Of a stretch of DNA of 64,000 bases, positions 8,820 through 17,836 are shown one piece after another; within the stretch, counting starts at the first letter, position 1, and every line of letters begins with the position of its first letter. The position numbers and the translations under genes are program-made. The stretch spans positions 26,326 to 90,325 of the forward strand of contig JAFALA010000072.1 of the NCBI GenBank assembly GCA_019234815.1, in the 5' to 3' direction. The stretch is from Burkholderiaceae bacterium. Its GTDB lineage: Bacteria > Pseudomonadota > Gammaproteobacteria > Burkholderiales > Burkholderiaceae_C. A model generated the notes under the pieces. It saw only the letters and a program-made list of their open reading frames with translations, was not told the origin of the DNA and ran no database searches.

Positions 8820-9467
8820 ATGAGCGAGATCGCCACTTTCACCGCCGGCGACGGCCTGGTGCGCTGCCGCTGGTGCGACACGCCCGGCTTTGCGCAGTAC
8901 CTGCAGTACCACGACGAGGAATGGGGTTTCCCGGTCACCGACGACAGGCGCTTGTTCGAGAAGATCTGCCTGGAAGGGTTTCAGGCTGGCTTGTCCTGGC
9001 GCACCATCCTGTCCAAGCGCGAGGCCTTCCGGGCCGCCTTCGCCGATTTCGATTTCAGGCGGATCTGCGCATTCGGCCCATCCGATGTCGAGCGCCTGCT
9101 GCAGGACGCCGGCATCGTGCGGCATCGCGGCAAGATCGAGGCCGTCTTGAATAATGCCCGCCAGGTGCAGGTGCAGGCGCTGGTGGATGAGTTCGGCTCC
9201 TTGAGCGCCTACTTCTGGCGTTTCTGCCCTGACATCGACGCGCCCCTGCCCGTGCTGCGGAGCGAATCCGAGGCGTCGCGCGCGCTCTCGAAGGACCTGC
9301 GCCGGCGCGGCTGGAAGTTCGTCGGCCCCACCACCATGTACGCTTTCATGCAGGCCATGGGCATGGTCAACGACCATGCGTCCGGCTGCCATGTTCGCGA
9401 GCGGGCGCAGGCGCAACGGCGCGCCATTCGGTCGGGTATGGGCCTCTCCGGGGCCGAGGCTTCGTAA
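8820..9467 (+). CDS. tag: DNA-3-methyladenine glycosylase I
   Basis: 215 aa, slightly longer than E. coli Tag. It removes 3-methyladenine from alkylated DNA in base-excision repair. Visible are the zinc ligands (Cys in LVRCRWCD, His in YHDEEWG, and the NDHASGCH pair), the EGFQAGLSW substrate-pocket segment, and [18 protein letters not shown], which is diagnostic for the family. It follows the MgtC-like gene by 9 bp and precedes rpe by 11 bp, so the three are probably cotranscribed although functionally unrelated. Confidence 0.95.
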   Translation: MSEIATFTAGDGLVRCRWCDTPGFAQYLQYHDEEWGFPVTDDRRLFEKICLEGFQAGLSWRTILSKREAFRAAFADFDFRRICAFGPSDVERLLQDAGIVRHRGKIEAVLNNARQVQVQALVDEFGSLSAYFWRFCPDIDAPLPVLRSESEASRALSKDLRRRGWKFVGPTTMYAFMQAMGMVNDHASGCHVRERAQAQRRAIRSGMGLSGAEAS

Positions 9468-9478
9468 AATCCGCGTCC

Positions 9479-10174
9479 ATGAGCAAAACCTACCGCATCG
9501 CCCCCAGCTTGTTGTCCGCCGACTTTGCCCGCCTGGGCGAGGAGGTCCGCCATGTGCTGGCCGCTGGCGCCGACTGGATCCATTTCGACGTGATGGACAA
9601 CCATTACGTACCCAACCTGACCTTCGGGCCCATGGTCTGCGAGGCCTTGCGCAAGCATGCGGTCAAGTCCGACGGCAGCGCCGCCATGATCGACGTACAC
9701 CTGATGGTGCAGCCGGTCGACAGCCTGGCCCAGGCCTTTGCGAGGGCGGGCGCCGATCTGGTCAGCTTCCATCCCGATGCGTCCACCCACGTGGATCGCA
9801 CGCTGCAGCTGATTCGCGCCGAAGGCGCCCAGGCCGGCCTGGTGTTCAATCCCGCGACGCCGCTGGACGTGCTGGAATGGGTGATCGACAAGGTCGACCT
9901 GGTGCTGATCATGAGCGTCAACCCTGGTTTTGGCGGCCAGAGTTTCATCCCCGCCGCGCTGCGCAAGCTCGAGCAGGCGCGCCGCATCATCGACGCTGAA
10001 ATGGCGCGGACCGGGCGCGACATCCGCCTGGAGATCGACGGCGGCGTCAAGGTCGACAACATCCGTGAAATCGCCCATGCCGGCGCCGACACCTTCGTCG
10101 CGGGTTCGGCCATCTTCGGCAAGCCCGATTACAAGGCCGTGATCGACGCGATGCGAGCCGAACTGGCGCGTTGA
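9479..10174 (+). CDS. rpe: Ribulose-phosphate 3-epimerase
   Basis: 231 aa TIM-barrel enzyme that interconverts ribulose 5-phosphate and xylulose 5-phosphate in the pentose phosphate pathway. All signature segments are present: [34 protein letters not shown] with metal-binding His and Asp, [24 protein letters not shown] and VAGSAIFG. In many related genomes rpe precedes gph-trpE; here it is instead followed by a phosphatase of the low-molecular-weight tyrosine type. Confidence 0.96.
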   Translation: MSKTYRIAPSLLSADFARLGEEVRHVLAAGADWIHFDVMDNHYVPNLTFGPMVCEALRKHAVKSDGSAAMIDVHLMVQPVDSLAQAFARAGADLVSFHPDASTHVDRTLQLIRAEGAQAGLVFNPATPLDVLEWVIDKVDLVLIMSVNPGFGGQSFIPAALRKLEQARRIIDAEMARTGRDIRLEIDGGVKVDNIREIAHAGADTFVAGSAIFGKPDYKAVIDAMRAELAR

Positions 10175-10656
10175 ACCGCGCAATGGCAGCGTCCAACCCT
10201 GATCGTCCGGCATTGCTGCTGGTCTGCACCGCCAATCTTTGCCGATCTCCGATGGCGGAAACGGTGCTGAGGGCGTATGGTGCGGGATGGGCCGTCGTTG
10301 CGTCCGCGGGAACGCGCGCCGCGCCGCGTGCGCACGACATGGATGCGCGCGCACGCGCGGCCCTGGTGCAACGGCGCTATCAGCCTGCCGTCAAGTGGCG
10401 TTCGCGCCGGATCGTGTCGGAGGACTTCGTCAACTTCAGCCGGATCCTGGCCATGGATGAGGACAACATGTACGACTTGCGCCGCAGTTGCCCGCCCGAG
10501 CATCTTCACAAGTTGGGCATGTTTCTCGATCTCGTGCCGGGCATGGCGGGGCAGTCGGTGCCGGACCCGTATTTCGGCAGTGTGCAAGGCTTTGAGCGGG
10601 TGCTGGACCTGATCGAGGCTGCCGTCCGCGAAAGCCGCATCCGGCCGCAAGGCTGA
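10171..10656 (+). CDS. Low-molecular-weight protein-tyrosine-phosphatase family protein
   Basis: 161 aa. The P-loop [13 protein letters not shown] fits the C-x5-R-S catalytic motif, and [10 protein letters not shown] supplies the general-acid Asp-Pro. The start may be TTG 10171, overlapping the rpe stop as TTGA, or ATG 10183. Bacterial members dephosphorylate tyrosine kinases for capsule export (Wzb type) or act as arsenate reductases. There are no capsule genes here, so the substrate is unknown. The second half is somewhat diverged but the fold markers are intact. Confidence 0.88.
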   Translation: MNRAMAASNPDRPALLLVCTANLCRSPMAETVLRAYGAGWAVVASAGTRAAPRAHDMDARARAALVQRRYQPAVKWRSRRIVSEDFVNFSRILAMDEDNMYDLRRSCPPEHLHKLGMFLDLVPGMAGQSVPDPYFGSVQGFERVLDLIEAAVRESRIRPQG

Positions 10657-10678
10657 CCCTCACAGGGCGCACGACATC

Positions 10679-12139
10679 ATGCTGATCCGCACCCGCCTGA
10701 GCCTCAACGCGCTGGTGCAGGTGGCGCTGCTGCTGATCACGACGCTGTCGTTTGTCTTTGTCCTGCATTGCCAGGGTCAACTCGACAGGTCGCATCAATT
10801 CCAGCGCGAGGCCGAGCAGCTCGTGTGGGACATGCAGCACAGTTCAGACGAACTCTCGCTGATGGCGCGTCTTTACGTGGTCACCGGCAAGTCGCGTTAT
10901 GCCGGCAACTTCGACGTCATCAAGCGCATGCGCAATGGGCAGGCCGAGCGTCCCCTGGACTACGACCCGGTGTTCTGGGATCTGCGGCTGGCCGACCCCA
11001 GCGTTGCCAAGGGCTCGCTGCCGGCCCAGCCCTTCGAAGCGCGCGTGCAGACGGCGGGTTTCAACGATCAGGAAAGGCGTTGGCTGATGCAGTCCTACCA
11101 GCGTTCCGAGGACTTGATCGAATTCGAGAGCCGGGCTATGCAGATGGTGGCGACGCTGGGGCAGGCCATCGATGCGGCGTCAGGCGAAGCGCTGGCACGT
11201 TGGCGCCAGGCCCTGGAATTGATGCATGGCGAGACTTACCAGGCGGCCAAGGCCGACATCATGACGCCCTTGCGCGCCGTGCGACAGTCCTTGATGGCTC
11301 GCATGCAGGTTGAACGCCAGCAGGAGCAGTTCCAGCTGAACCTGGCCACCTATATTGCGTGGGCGGCGCTGGCCCTGCTTGCCCTGGACGTGGTGCTGAT
11401 GACGCTGAGCCTGGAGCGCGCCATTCGCCACCCTCTGATGTTGCTCGCGCACTGGGCCGAAGGCGTCAAGCAGGGGCGCATGGGCTTGCGCACGCACATG
11501 CGCGACCACAGCGAATTTGGCGAGCTGGGCGAGGCCATCGACGGCATGGCGGATTCCGTGCAGCAGCATTTGAACGAGCTGCACGAAGAAGTCACTCGAC
11601 GGACCCTGGCCGAGCAGACCATCGAACACCTCGCCAACCACGATGTGCTCACCGGCCTGCCTTCCCTGCGCCTGGTGCACGACCGCCTGGAGCGCGCGCT
11701 CATACAGGCCCAGCGCCACCATCAGGGCATGTCGGTGCTGTTTCTGGACCTGAACGATTTCAAGCCGGTCAACGACCAGTACGGGCATGAAGCCGGCGAC
11801 CAGGTGCTCAAGATCGTCGCGCAGCGGCTGGCCATGGGCTTGCGCGAGGCCGATACCGTGGGCCGTATCGGCGGCGACGAGTTCCTGATCCTGCTGCCCG
11901 ATGTCGCCCATGCCGACGATGCCCGCGGCGTGGCCGACAAGCTCGCCGCCGCCGTCGCCGAGCCCATATTCATTTCCTTGCAGACCATTACCGTGAAAGT
12001 CAGCGCCGCCATCGGCGTGGCCGTCTATCCGCAGGCGGCCAAGGACGTGCAGGGCCTGATCCGTGCCGCCGATCGCAATATGTACGAGCGCAAGGCTGAG
12101 ATGAAGCGGGCGGCCGCGGCGAAAGCCATCCAGGCCTAA
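10679..12139 (+). CDS. Membrane-bound diguanylate cyclase
   Basis: 486 aa. A first transmembrane helix (residues 9-29), a periplasmic helical domain of about 190 residues, a second helix near 222-242 (IAWAALALLALDVVLMTLSL), a HAMP-like segment, then a GGDEF domain with RIGGDEFLILLP near residue 398. The READ motif five residues before GGDEF is the inhibitory c-di-GMP I-site, so the enzyme should be active and product-inhibited. The periplasmic part probably senses an unknown signal. Its stop overlaps the convergent psuG stop (CTAA). Confidence 0.92.
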   Translation: MLIRTRLSLNALVQVALLLITTLSFVFVLHCQGQLDRSHQFQREAEQLVWDMQHSSDELSLMARLYVVTGKSRYAGNFDVIKRMRNGQAERPLDYDPVFWDLRLADPSVAKGSLPAQPFEARVQTAGFNDQERRWLMQSYQRSEDLIEFESRAMQMVATLGQAIDAASGEALARWRQALELMHGETYQAAKADIMTPLRAVRQSLMARMQVERQQEQFQLNLATYIAWAALALLALDVVLMTLSLERAIRHPLMLLAHWAEGVKQGRMGLRTHMRDHSEFGELGEAIDGMADSVQQHLNELHEEVTRRTLAEQTIEHLANHDVLTGLPSLRLVHDRLERALIQAQRHHQGMSVLFLDLNDFKPVNDQYGHEAGDQVLKIVAQRLAMGLREADTVGRIGGDEFLILLPDVAHADDARGVADKLAAAVAEPIFISLQTITVKVSAAIGVAVYPQAAKDVQGLIRAADRNMYERKAEMKRAAAAKAIQA

Positions 12140-13071
12140 AGCGGCGCGCCGCCCGCGGCCTGGATCATGGCATTGGCCAGCCGCGCGCCTAACACTGCGT
12201 TGTGCTTCACCAGCGCGATATTGCTGGCCAGGCTGCGGCCCTGGCTCAGGGTCTTGATGCGGTCCAACACAAAGGGCGTGACGGCCTTGCCGGAAATGCC
12301 CTGCTCCGCCGCTTCGTCCAGGGCCTGCCGGGTCAGGGCGGCGATGGCGGCGGCGGGCATTTCGTCCGCAGCGGGAATGGGGTTGCTCACGACCACGCCG
12401 CCCTTCAAGCCCAGCTGCCATTTGGCGTGGATAAAGCGCGCCAGGTCTTGGGTGTCGTCGATCCGGAAATCGGCCTTGAAGCCGCTGTCGCGCGTGTAGA
12501 ACGCGGCGAAATTGTCCTGCCCGAGGCTCACGACCGGCACGCCATGGGTTTCGAGGTATTCGAGCGTCAGGCCGATGTCCAGAATGCTCTTGGCGCCGGC
12601 GCAGATCACCGCCACCGAGGTCTGCGCCAGCTCCTGCAAGTCCGCTGAAATGTCGAAGCTCGTGGCCGCGCCCCGGTGCACGCCGCCGATGCCGCCGGTC
12701 ACGAACACGCGTATGCCGGCCAGGTCGGCGCAGATCATGGTGGCGGCCACGGTGGTGGCGCCGGTCTTGTGCATGGCCAGCGCATAGGGGAGGTCGCGGC
12801 GGCTGAGCTTGAGCACGTCCGGGCTTTGGCCAAGACGCTCCAGTTCGCCGTCGGTGAGGCCGATGCGCACCCGTCCGTCCATCACCGCGATGGTGGCCGG
12901 TACGGCGCCCTGCGCGCGGATCAAGGCCTCCACCTCGCGCGCGGTCTGCACGTTCTGCGGGTAGGGCATGCCGTGCGCGATGATGGTGGATTCCAGGGCC
13001 ACCACGGGGCGGCCCTGGGACAAGGCCTGCGCGACCTCGGGGGTGGGCGAGAGCAGCGGATGCGGGCTCAC
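12136..13071 (-). CDS. psuG: Pseudouridine-5'-phosphate glycosidase
   Basis: About 311 aa from a GTG at 13071; an ATG at 13182 would run deep into the upstream gene. The enzyme reversibly splits pseudouridine 5'-phosphate into uracil and ribose 5-phosphate. Conserved blocks are VVALESTIIAHGMPYP, ATIAVMDGRVRIGL, SRRDLPYALA, GATTVAATM, VFVTGGIGGVHRG, and SNPIPAADEMP near the end. No PfkB-type pseudouridine kinase (psuK) adjoins. It is 23 bp downstream of a DUF2059 gene and is the last gene of the leftward cluster. Confidence 0.92.
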   Translation of the reverse strand: MSPHPLLSPTPEVAQALSQGRPVVALESTIIAHGMPYPQNVQTAREVEALIRAQGAVPATIAVMDGRVRIGLTDGELERLGQSPDVLKLSRRDLPYALAMHKTGATTVAATMICADLAGIRVFVTGGIGGVHRGAATSFDISADLQELAQTSVAVICAGAKSILDIGLTLEYLETHGVPVVSLGQDNFAAFYTRDSGFKADFRIDDTQDLARFIHAKWQLGLKGGVVVSNPIPAADEMPAAAIAALTRQALDEAAEQGISGKAVTPFVLDRIKTLSQGRSLASNIALVKHNAVLGARLANAMIQAAGGAPL

Positions 13072-13094
13072 GGCGAACGCGAATGCGCCAGGGT

Positions 13095-13703
13095 TCAGTT
13101 GGGATTCGCGGTCGCGGCCTTCAGCTTCGTGCCGACGTTTTGCGCCATGGTTTGCATCAGGGGCGTGATTTGCGTGGCGCAATCTTTCACGACGCGTTCG
13201 CCCAGTGCCTTTTCCATCGAGGGCACCAGCTCCTCGAACTTCTTCTTCACGGGAGATTCGAGCAGCGCAATGATTTGCTTGAGCTCCGTCTCGTTGAAGT
13301 TTTGCAGCAGCAGAGGGGTCAGCGTCTCCTTCACCACCTGATGCGCATCCGCCTTGACGATGGGCGTCGCGTCGTCGATGTATTTCTGGACATCAGGGGC
13401 GATGTCCTTCATCACGCGCAATTGCTTCTCGTCGGAAACACGGCCCTGCAAGGCCATCTTGGCTTGTTCAACGGTCGTGATGGCCGGGCGCTGCACCATC
13501 GTGATCGCCACATTCTCCACGTGCCAGAGTTCGAGCAGGCGCTGAACCAGCGGCAGGCGGGGATCGTTGGGGCTCACCGCCGGTGCCGAGGGGCTGGCGG
13601 GGGCGGCGGCGGTTTGGGCCTGTGCCGTCATCATCGCCGCGCTTGCGCAGGCGGCGAGAAGAATGTGGCGAGCCTTGGGGAGAAAAGTATGAGCGTACTG
13701 CAT
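13095..13703 (-). CDS. Exported DUF2059-domain protein
   Basis: 202 aa from ATG 13703. A signal peptide (KARHILLAACASAAMMTAQAQ) and an Ala/Pro linker precede an all-helical domain with TPIVKADAHQVVKETLTPLL and ETELKQIIALLESPVKKKFEELVPSM, the DUF2059 pattern (DUF2059 proteins are periplasmic and of unknown function). It lies 64 bp after the FadL-like gene, in the same orientation as the whole exported-protein cluster, so it may assist outer-membrane or surface assembly (inference). Confidence 0.85.
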   Translation of the reverse strand: MQYAHTFLPKARHILLAACASAAMMTAQAQTAAAPASPSAPAVSPNDPRLPLVQRLLELWHVENVAITMVQRPAITTVEQAKMALQGRVSDEKQLRVMKDIAPDVQKYIDDATPIVKADAHQVVKETLTPLLLQNFNETELKQIIALLESPVKKKFEELVPSMEKALGERVVKDCATQITPLMQTMAQNVGTKLKAATANPN

Positions 13704-13767
13704 AGATGGACCTGCAAGAGCACCGCGGTCGCGGCAAAGCGTTGGATGGGAAATCGGTTGAATGGAC

Positions 13768-15387
13768 TCAGAACGGACGCGAAATGGCGGCGCCAAAGTA
13801 ACGCACGTAGATGCCGCCGCTGACGTCAAGTCCGGCATAGGGGTTGTAGATCACATTGAAGAAATTGTTGCAGTTCAGATTGCAGCTGGTGTTGGCGGGG
13901 AGGTTGAAGCTGCCATGGGCGTAGCTGGCGGTCAGATCAAGGCGTGTGCCGCTTTCCGACTGATAGCCCAGGCCGATGCTCTTCACATTCAGGTTGGGCA
14001 GGGGCGAGATCAGGTCCATGCTCGATTGCGGCACGGATGATTTGCGCGGTTCATAGCCCAGGCGCAGGTGCACGCCGTAGCCCGGGGTGTAGTCGACGCC
14101 GTAGCCGAAATGCACGGGGCTGGTGTAGCCGCGCGGAATGACCAGCTGCGCCGGATTGGCGACGCCGAAGACGCGCGCCATTTCGAGCAGATTGACGTTC
14201 TGGTCGAAATTGAAGATCAGCTTGTTCCAGCGCGACCAATTGGTCCAGTTGGCGTCGACGTTGATCTGCAAGTCGCGAAAGGGCTTGATCTTGATGCCGC
14301 CCTGGATGTGCTCGGGAAACGGCAGCGTCATGCTCGCGTTGCCGGCCTGCACCGAGGGGATGTTGGTCGGCATGCCGAAGGTGGACGCCAGGATGGGCCC
14401 TTGCAGGCTGTGCCAGACGCCATAGACGAACTGTTGCAGCATGGGTTCGGCATCGAACTGGAAGCGGCCGGTCAAGGTGGTTTGCGAGCCGAACTGGTAG
14501 ACCGCACCGGCGGCGAACCAGTCCTTGGGCTCCCAAAGTATGCCCAGGTTCAGCGTGGGGTCCACAGGCGCGGTCATGTTGAACTGCATGGCGCCGACCT
14601 TGTTGAACGGGTTCAGCATGCCCTGCTTGCCGCCGCCGCACAGGCCGAAGCCGAACTCATCGACCGGGTTGTCGCCGCCGTTGGGGCCGCACCAGCCCTG
14701 CTGCAGCTTGCCGATGATGCCCAGCAATTCGTTGGGCATGCGCATGTTCGTCTGCAGCGAAAACGCCTGGTAGGCAATCGGCACCGAGACGCCCAGGCTC
14801 AGGGTGTCCGAATACTTGTAGGCGGCGCTGGGGGAGAGGAAGACCAGGCGCTGGATGATGACGGTGCTGCCGTCGTAATTGGCCGGGTCATTGGGATTCT
14901 TGCTGCGGTCTATGCCCACCGCCTGCGGTACATAGGAGGCTGTCGCGAATGTCCATTTAGAGTTGGGCGTGTGCAGCGCAAAGCCCAGGCCCGCGCCGAC
15001 GGCCGCGGGCAGGCGCGCGTGCAAGGGCCCGATGCCAGGGATGTACAGGGTTTGCTTGACCGGCGAGGTCGACATGCCGGCGATCGGATCCGATTTCCAG
15101 CCGCCGATGTCAAAGCCGTCGGGCTGGGTGAAGGTGGCGTAGGGGCGGATCGAGGCGCCAAAAAAAGCATCTGCCCGCGTATTGACTTCGATGCGTGCCA
15201 GTCCCGCGGGATTGAAATGGATGGAGTCCAGCCCCGGTGGATCGGCCGTCACGGCATTGCCCAGGGACATGGCCACCACGCTGGTGCCCAGGTTGTCGGT
15301 CAGTGCCGCCTGCGCTGCGAGCCAGGGCGCGCAACACATGACTCCGGCCAGGGCCCGGCGCCCCCAGCACCTCGAATCCCGCTTCAT
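13768..15387 (-). CDS. FadL/OmpP1-family outer-membrane protein
   Basis: 539 aa with a signal peptide ending at AAQA. The mature start carries the FadL hallmark: NLGTSVVAMSLGNAVTADPPG..IHFNPAGLARIE, the hatch/NPA region. Alternating beta strands follow to the C-terminal aromatic RPF, expected of an outer-membrane barrel. FadL proteins take hydrophobic compounds such as long-chain fatty acids across the outer membrane. A disulfide-like pair of Cys-rich loops (CGPNGGDNP..CGGG and CNLNCNN) is notable. It is third after the C39 peptidase, 7 bp from the preceding barrel gene. Confidence 0.88.
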   Translation of the reverse strand: MKRDSRCWGRRALAGVMCCAPWLAAQAALTDNLGTSVVAMSLGNAVTADPPGLDSIHFNPAGLARIEVNTRADAFFGASIRPYATFTQPDGFDIGGWKSDPIAGMSTSPVKQTLYIPGIGPLHARLPAAVGAGLGFALHTPNSKWTFATASYVPQAVGIDRSKNPNDPANYDGSTVIIQRLVFLSPSAAYKYSDTLSLGVSVPIAYQAFSLQTNMRMPNELLGIIGKLQQGWCGPNGGDNPVDEFGFGLCGGGKQGMLNPFNKVGAMQFNMTAPVDPTLNLGILWEPKDWFAAGAVYQFGSQTTLTGRFQFDAEPMLQQFVYGVWHSLQGPILASTFGMPTNIPSVQAGNASMTLPFPEHIQGGIKIKPFRDLQINVDANWTNWSRWNKLIFNFDQNVNLLEMARVFGVANPAQLVIPRGYTSPVHFGYGVDYTPGYGVHLRLGYEPRKSSVPQSSMDLISPLPNLNVKSIGLGYQSESGTRLDLTASYAHGSFNLPANTSCNLNCNNFFNVIYNPYAGLDVSGGIYVRYFGAAISRPF

Positions 15388-15394
15388 ACGATCC

Positions 15395-16468
15395 TCAGAA
15401 ATGCAGAGGCATATTGAAGCCCAGCGTGAAGTTCGGCGAATCCGGGGTCAACCCGATACCCACGCTGAAATTCATGGTGGTTTGCGGCGACGTGCGTACG
15501 CCCAGGCCAAAGCTCACGATGCCCTGGGTCTGCGGCGCCGTCGATTGCACGGTGCCGTCGGAAAAAGTGAGCTTGGTGTGGCTGGACAGCACTTCCTGGA
15601 AGGACGCGGTGGTCGAGACCTTGTACGACAGCGCGTAGGCGAAGCCGGCGCCAAATGCCAGCGAAGGCGCCGGACGCACTTCCTTCAGGATTTCGCCGTT
15701 GTTCACCTGGCTCAGGTGCTTGGCGGGCGCGCCCAGGATGATGGAGGCCGAGCCGAAAACAGCGACCGGGTCGATCACCTTCGATACATTGACGCCGCTC
15801 GACAAGGTCGCATAGCCATTGCCAGTCTGCAAGCCGGTGCCGCTGATGACGTCGAACGGGCTGCGGCCCGTGGGCAGGCTGAGATTGACATTGCCGATGA
15901 CGGACGGCAGGTCGCGGCTTTGCGCCATGGGCTGCCACCGTACTCCGAAGGAGAGATCGCCGAAGTCGTTGTAGGTGCCTGAGAACGAATTGCCTTGCGA
16001 GTACTTGTCCACGATCGGCAGGGTCACGTTGCCGGTCAGGTTGTTCTCCAGGCCGTAGTCCACCGACAAGGTGTTGGTGATGGTGTGCGAGCGCGTGTTC
16101 TCGATGTCGAACAGCGTCAAGGTGGTGTTGCCGCTGTTGAACTGCGCATTGATCAGCTGCGAGCCCACATAGGTATAACTCATGTTGTAGGTGGCCGCGA
16201 AGCTGCCTTTCTTGATCAGCGAATACTGCTTGTCGGTCGCGGTCAGGGTGTCCTTCAGCAGCTTGGACTGCTCGTCCACGTCGTTTTCATTCTTGGCCAG
16301 CGCGTTGCGCACGGCCGCATCGCCGGTCGGCGCCGAAGCCGCCGCAGCCGGGGCTGCGGCCGCGGTATCCGCCGGGGCGGCGGCTTGTTGGGCATGGACC
16401 GTTGGACTCTGGAAGGCCAGCAGCGCCAGCAAGGTGGCCGCGAGGGCGGTGGGGGAAAACTTGCTCAT
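15395..16468 (-). CDS. Outer-membrane beta-barrel protein of the exported-paralogue cluster
   Basis: 357 aa with a signal peptide (TALAATLLALLAFQSPTVHA), an Ala-rich linker, a coiled segment (NALAKNENDVDEQSKLLKDTL) and then a barrel of amphipathic strands ending in FNMPLHF with the terminal Phe typical of outer-membrane proteins. ATG 16468 overlaps the C39 peptidase stop by one base (TGATG), so the two are coupled. In the Acinetobacter Fil locus a comparable protein follows the C39 peptidase (FilC). That homology is suggested by order and topology, not proven. Confidence 0.78.
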   Translation of the reverse strand: MSKFSPTALAATLLALLAFQSPTVHAQQAAAPADTAAAAPAAAASAPTGDAAVRNALAKNENDVDEQSKLLKDTLTATDKQYSLIKKGSFAATYNMSYTYVGSQLINAQFNSGNTTLTLFDIENTRSHTITNTLSVDYGLENNLTGNVTLPIVDKYSQGNSFSGTYNDFGDLSFGVRWQPMAQSRDLPSVIGNVNLSLPTGRSPFDVISGTGLQTGNGYATLSSGVNVSKVIDPVAVFGSASIILGAPAKHLSQVNNGEILKEVRPAPSLAFGAGFAYALSYKVSTTASFQEVLSSHTKLTFSDGTVQSTAPQTQGIVSFGLGVRTSPQTTMNFSVGIGLTPDSPNFTLGFNMPLHF

Positions 16469-17232
16469 CAATTTCTCAAATTGAAAATACCTAACTTGGA
16501 CTGCACGCCGGCGCGCATCGCGTCGGCGATGTCCGGCGGCGGGAACTGGGCCTGACGGCGTACCAGATCATCGTCGATCACGCCCATTTCTTCATCGGTT
16601 AAAGCCAGCAGATTGTCGGGTTCCCCCTGTGATTTGGGGGGGTAGAGCAGGAACATGGTGTTGCGATCCCACAATTCGGCGAAGTCTTTCTCGCTGAACA
16701 CGATGTGGCCGGCCGAGGGGTCGGCCAGGTAGACCTTGCCCTTGCGGATGGCGCGAAACACCACGAAATGCTTGAAGCCCGCATAGTCGATGGGAACGAT
16801 GGCGGGCTGCTTGAGCTCTTCCAGGTCCTTGATCTCGCCGCGAAAACCTGCGCTGTCGGCGCCCAGGCTGGCCACATAGCGCTTCATGTCCAGTAGCGAG
16901 AAGCCTCGGCGGGCAATGATCTTGTCGCGCTCGCCATGGGCCATCATGCCGTCCATGGCTTCCTGCTCGGTCACTTTGATGCCGAGGTAGTAATTGATGA
17001 CGGTGGTGAGCGCGGCCGACCCGCAGGAGTAGTCGTAGGCCTGGTGGACGATGTGCTCGAACTTGAAGTCGACCAGCGGCTTCATGGTGACGGACATCGG
17101 CGTTACGCCGCCGCCTACATTCGCCATCGGCAATTCGAATTGATTGTCTGGCACGGCCTGCGCAGGCAAGCGCGTTTCAAAGGCTGCGTCGCCGATCAGG
17201 AAGGCGAGCATGCCCAACAACATCATCCACAT
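16468..17232 (-). CDS. Periplasmic C39-family cysteine peptidase (FilB-like)
   Basis: 254 aa. An N-terminal membrane anchor or signal (MMLLGMLAFLIGDAA) precedes a peptidase C39 domain: Gln64 and catalytic Cys70 in QAYDYSCGSAAL, His155 in FKHFVVFR and Asp171 in LADPSAG. Unlike bacteriocin exporters it carries no ABC transporter, so it acts alone, probably in the periplasm. It sits directly after six exported paralogues and before two outer-membrane barrels, so those paralogues are the obvious candidate substrates (inference). Residues 210-219 (ALTDEEMGVI) resemble the substrates' N-terminal motif. It is comparable to the C39 peptidase FilB of the Acinetobacter putative pilus system. Confidence 0.88.
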   Translation of the reverse strand: MWMMLLGMLAFLIGDAAFETRLPAQAVPDNQFELPMANVGGGVTPMSVTMKPLVDFKFEHIVHQAYDYSCGSAALTTVINYYLGIKVTEQEAMDGMMAHGERDKIIARRGFSLLDMKRYVASLGADSAGFRGEIKDLEELKQPAIVPIDYAGFKHFVVFRAIRKGKVYLADPSAGHIVFSEKDFAELWDRNTMFLLYPPKSQGEPDNLLALTDEEMGVIDDDLVRRQAQFPPPDIADAMRAGVQSKLGIFNLRN

Positions 17233-17329
17233 GCAGAACTCCGGTGCCCGTCCGTCGCGGCGAGACTGGCCCCGACTGTAATGGCTGCGGGCGCGATGGC
17301 CTGTTGCCGCTGCTGCATTTGTCCCACAG

Positions 17330-17836
17330 TCATTTCGGCCAGAGCAAGACCTGGCCCGTCAAGTACATGCTGCCATTGAGCTGGATCTGCCCCAGGCTGG
17401 AAGTGATGGGCGCAGTGGGGCTGGTTTGCGCCGCGATGGCGCCCACGCCGAAATTCGTGAAACCGACCCAGGTGGGCAAGGTAATGGCAATGACATCGCT
17501 TACGGCGCTGCCTGCAGGGGTGCTAAGTGCCTGTACTTGCAGGCCCAGGAAGTCCAGCGTGCCGCTGAACTGCTGGAATACCAGATAGCTGGTGCTGCCG
17601 CCCACGTTGAACCCAAGGCTCAGATTGCTGATGGCTCCGGCATTGACGTTGAACTGCAAATGGCCGCTCAGGCCAATGCCGTCTTGCGCATGCACGCTGG
17701 AGAGGTCCTCGTCCGACAGGGTTTCGATCGCCTGGGCCGAGGAGGCGGCCAGCGCCAGCCACGCCGCGGCGAGCCCGAGGCGGACGGGATGGGTGAAGCG
17801 GCCGATGGCCATGCCAGCACGCGCCTGCATGTTCAT
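17330..17836 (-). CDS. Exported FilA/DUF6160-like paralogue 6
   Basis: 168 aa from ATG 17836, whose ATGA overlaps the stop of the preceding paralogue. A signal peptide ends near SSAQA and is followed at once by the shared motif ETLSDEDLSSVHAQDGIGL. A beta-rich Gly/Ser/Thr sequence then runs to a C-terminal NGSMYLTGQVLLWPK. The pattern is that of the DUF6160/FilA-like family of exported proteins, for which no biochemical function is established. It is the last paralogue before the C39 peptidase (97-bp gap) and is shorter than its two immediate predecessors. Confidence 0.75.
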   Translation of the reverse strand: MNMQARAGMAIGRFTHPVRLGLAAAWLALAASSAQAIETLSDEDLSSVHAQDGIGLSGHLQFNVNAGAISNLSLGFNVGGSTSYLVFQQFSGTLDFLGLQVQALSTPAGSAVSDVIAITLPTWVGFTNFGVGAIAAQTSPTAPITSSLGQIQLNGSMYLTGQVLLWPK